From Candidatus Regiella insecticola LSR1 (GTDB lineage Bacteria; Pseudomonadota; Gammaproteobacteria; Enterobacterales; Enterobacteriaceae), in assembly GCF_000143625.1 (NCBI RefSeq), contig NZ_GL379589.1, positions 10,743 through 74,742 of the forward strand: 64,000 nt of DNA, in the 5' to 3' direction. Each line of letters opens with the position of its first letter. Within the stretch, counting starts at the first letter, position 1. The translations under genes and the position numbers were made by a program. Positions 63,624-64,000 of this stretch are shown here, piece by piece. Under the pieces are notes generated by a model. The model did not search any database, was not told the origin of the DNA, and saw nothing but the letters and a program-made list of their open reading frames with translations.

Positions 63624-64000
63624 ATGCAACTTTTTATTGCTGAGAAGCCCAGTTTGGCGCGCGCCATTGCCGACATACTGCCTAAACCCCATCGGCGTAA
63701 TGATGGTTTTATTGTCTGTGGTAACGAGCATATTGTGACCTGGTGTATTGGACATTTATTAGAACAGGCACCACCTGATGTCTACGATAGTCGTTATAAT
63801 CGCTGGTCATTGACCGATTTACCTATTATCCCCAAAAAATGGCAATTACAGCCACGTAGTTCGGTCATCAAGCAGCTCAATACCATTAAAAAATTATTAC
63901 AGCAGGCTGATGAAGTCATCCATGCAGGTGATCCTGATCGCGAAGGACAACTATTGGTCGACGAGGTACTGGATTATTTGGCTTTGACACCGTCAATACG
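63624..64000 (+). CDS. topB: DNA topoisomerase III, N-terminal part
   Basis: Type IA topoisomerase that decatenates replicating DNA. The ATG at 63624 starts [20 protein letters not shown] and the frame is open to the window edge (125 codons). TOPRIM-domain residues EK in IAEKPSLA and the DPDRE motif in [20 protein letters not shown] are intact. [20 protein letters not shown] matches E. coli TopB. The catalytic tyrosine lies beyond the window. Confidence 0.96.
   Translation, partial: MQLFIAEKPSLARAIADILPKPHRRNDGFIVCGNEHIVTWCIGHLLEQAPPDVYDSRYNRWSLTDLPIIPKKWQLQPRSSVIKQLNTIKKLLQQADEVIHAGDPDREGQLLVDEVLDYLALTPSI

Overview
The window is a piece of an Enterobacterales chromosome. Most proteins align along their whole length, from memory, with E. 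coli and Yersinia orthologues. Gene order is conserved in blocks: atpBEFHAGDC; phoU-pstBACS; lptC/lptA/lptB-rpoN-hpf-ptsN-rapZ-npr; mlaFEDCB-ibaG-murA; csrA-tRNA-Ser-tRNA-Arg; phoB-phoR; envC-yibQ; gapA-yeaC; sppA/topB. The DNA is AT-rich, several conserved genes are missing from their usual places (atpI, glmUS, pyrI, rssA, yrbG) and others are broken (pstB, pstA, pstC, phoR, priC, yibQ, yeaC). Together with dense small repeats and decayed insertion sequences, this suggests a host-restricted symbiont undergoing genome decay. An aphid facultative symbiont of the Regiella/Hamiltonella type is my best guess; this is inference, not proof.

Layout. 0-8 kb: end of rsmG, relics where atpI should be, then the F1Fo ATP synthase operon with repeats in its intergenic gaps. 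8-10.5 kb: yciB, truncated priC, apt and a vapBC toxin-antitoxin pair. 10.5-16.6 kb: phoU-pstBACS, where all three membrane/ATPase genes are broken and an IS3-family element sits in pstC. 16.7-18.2 kb: an insertion-sequence graveyard. 18.2-21.2 kb: rhlE, ridA, pyrB. 21.2-29.1 kb: nitrogen-PTS, rpoN, Lpt and Kdo genes. 29.5-34.9 kb: mla operon, ibaG, murA. 35.4-36.7 kb: an unusual csrA and two tRNAs. 37-44 kb: mepS, rplY, phoB, phoR, a LysR-type regulator, ychJ, rssB. 44.3-50 kb: a nested repeat cluster, ugd, hns, clsA, tonB. 50.2-57.4 kb: digH, then an accessory island with a broken toxin-like gene, an IS630 fragment, a HilA-like regulator and a divergent proline-rich protein split at a run of nine C. 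57.4-64 kb: yibQ, envC, gapA, yeaC, sppA and the start of topB.

The most striking feature is the set of four short palindromic repeat families, about 35 copies in 64 kb. Family A is ERIC-like (about 125 bp, ends TATACCC...GGGTATA). Family B is about 105 bp with 27-bp inverted ends starting TATAGCC. Family C is about 140 bp with AGACCTCTTTCGAAA ends and an apparent 3-bp target duplication. Family D is 65-150 bp with TTAGAGCCTATTCGAAAT ends. They lie between genes of operons, inside one another, and at gene ends, where they supply stop codons or extra C-terminal residues (pstC, rplY, murA, sppA, yeaC). A second theme is decay of phosphate control: the transporter and the sensor's C-terminus are broken while PstS, PhoU and PhoB remain intact and a Pho box still precedes pstS. 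A third is the small virulence-like island at 51-57 kb.
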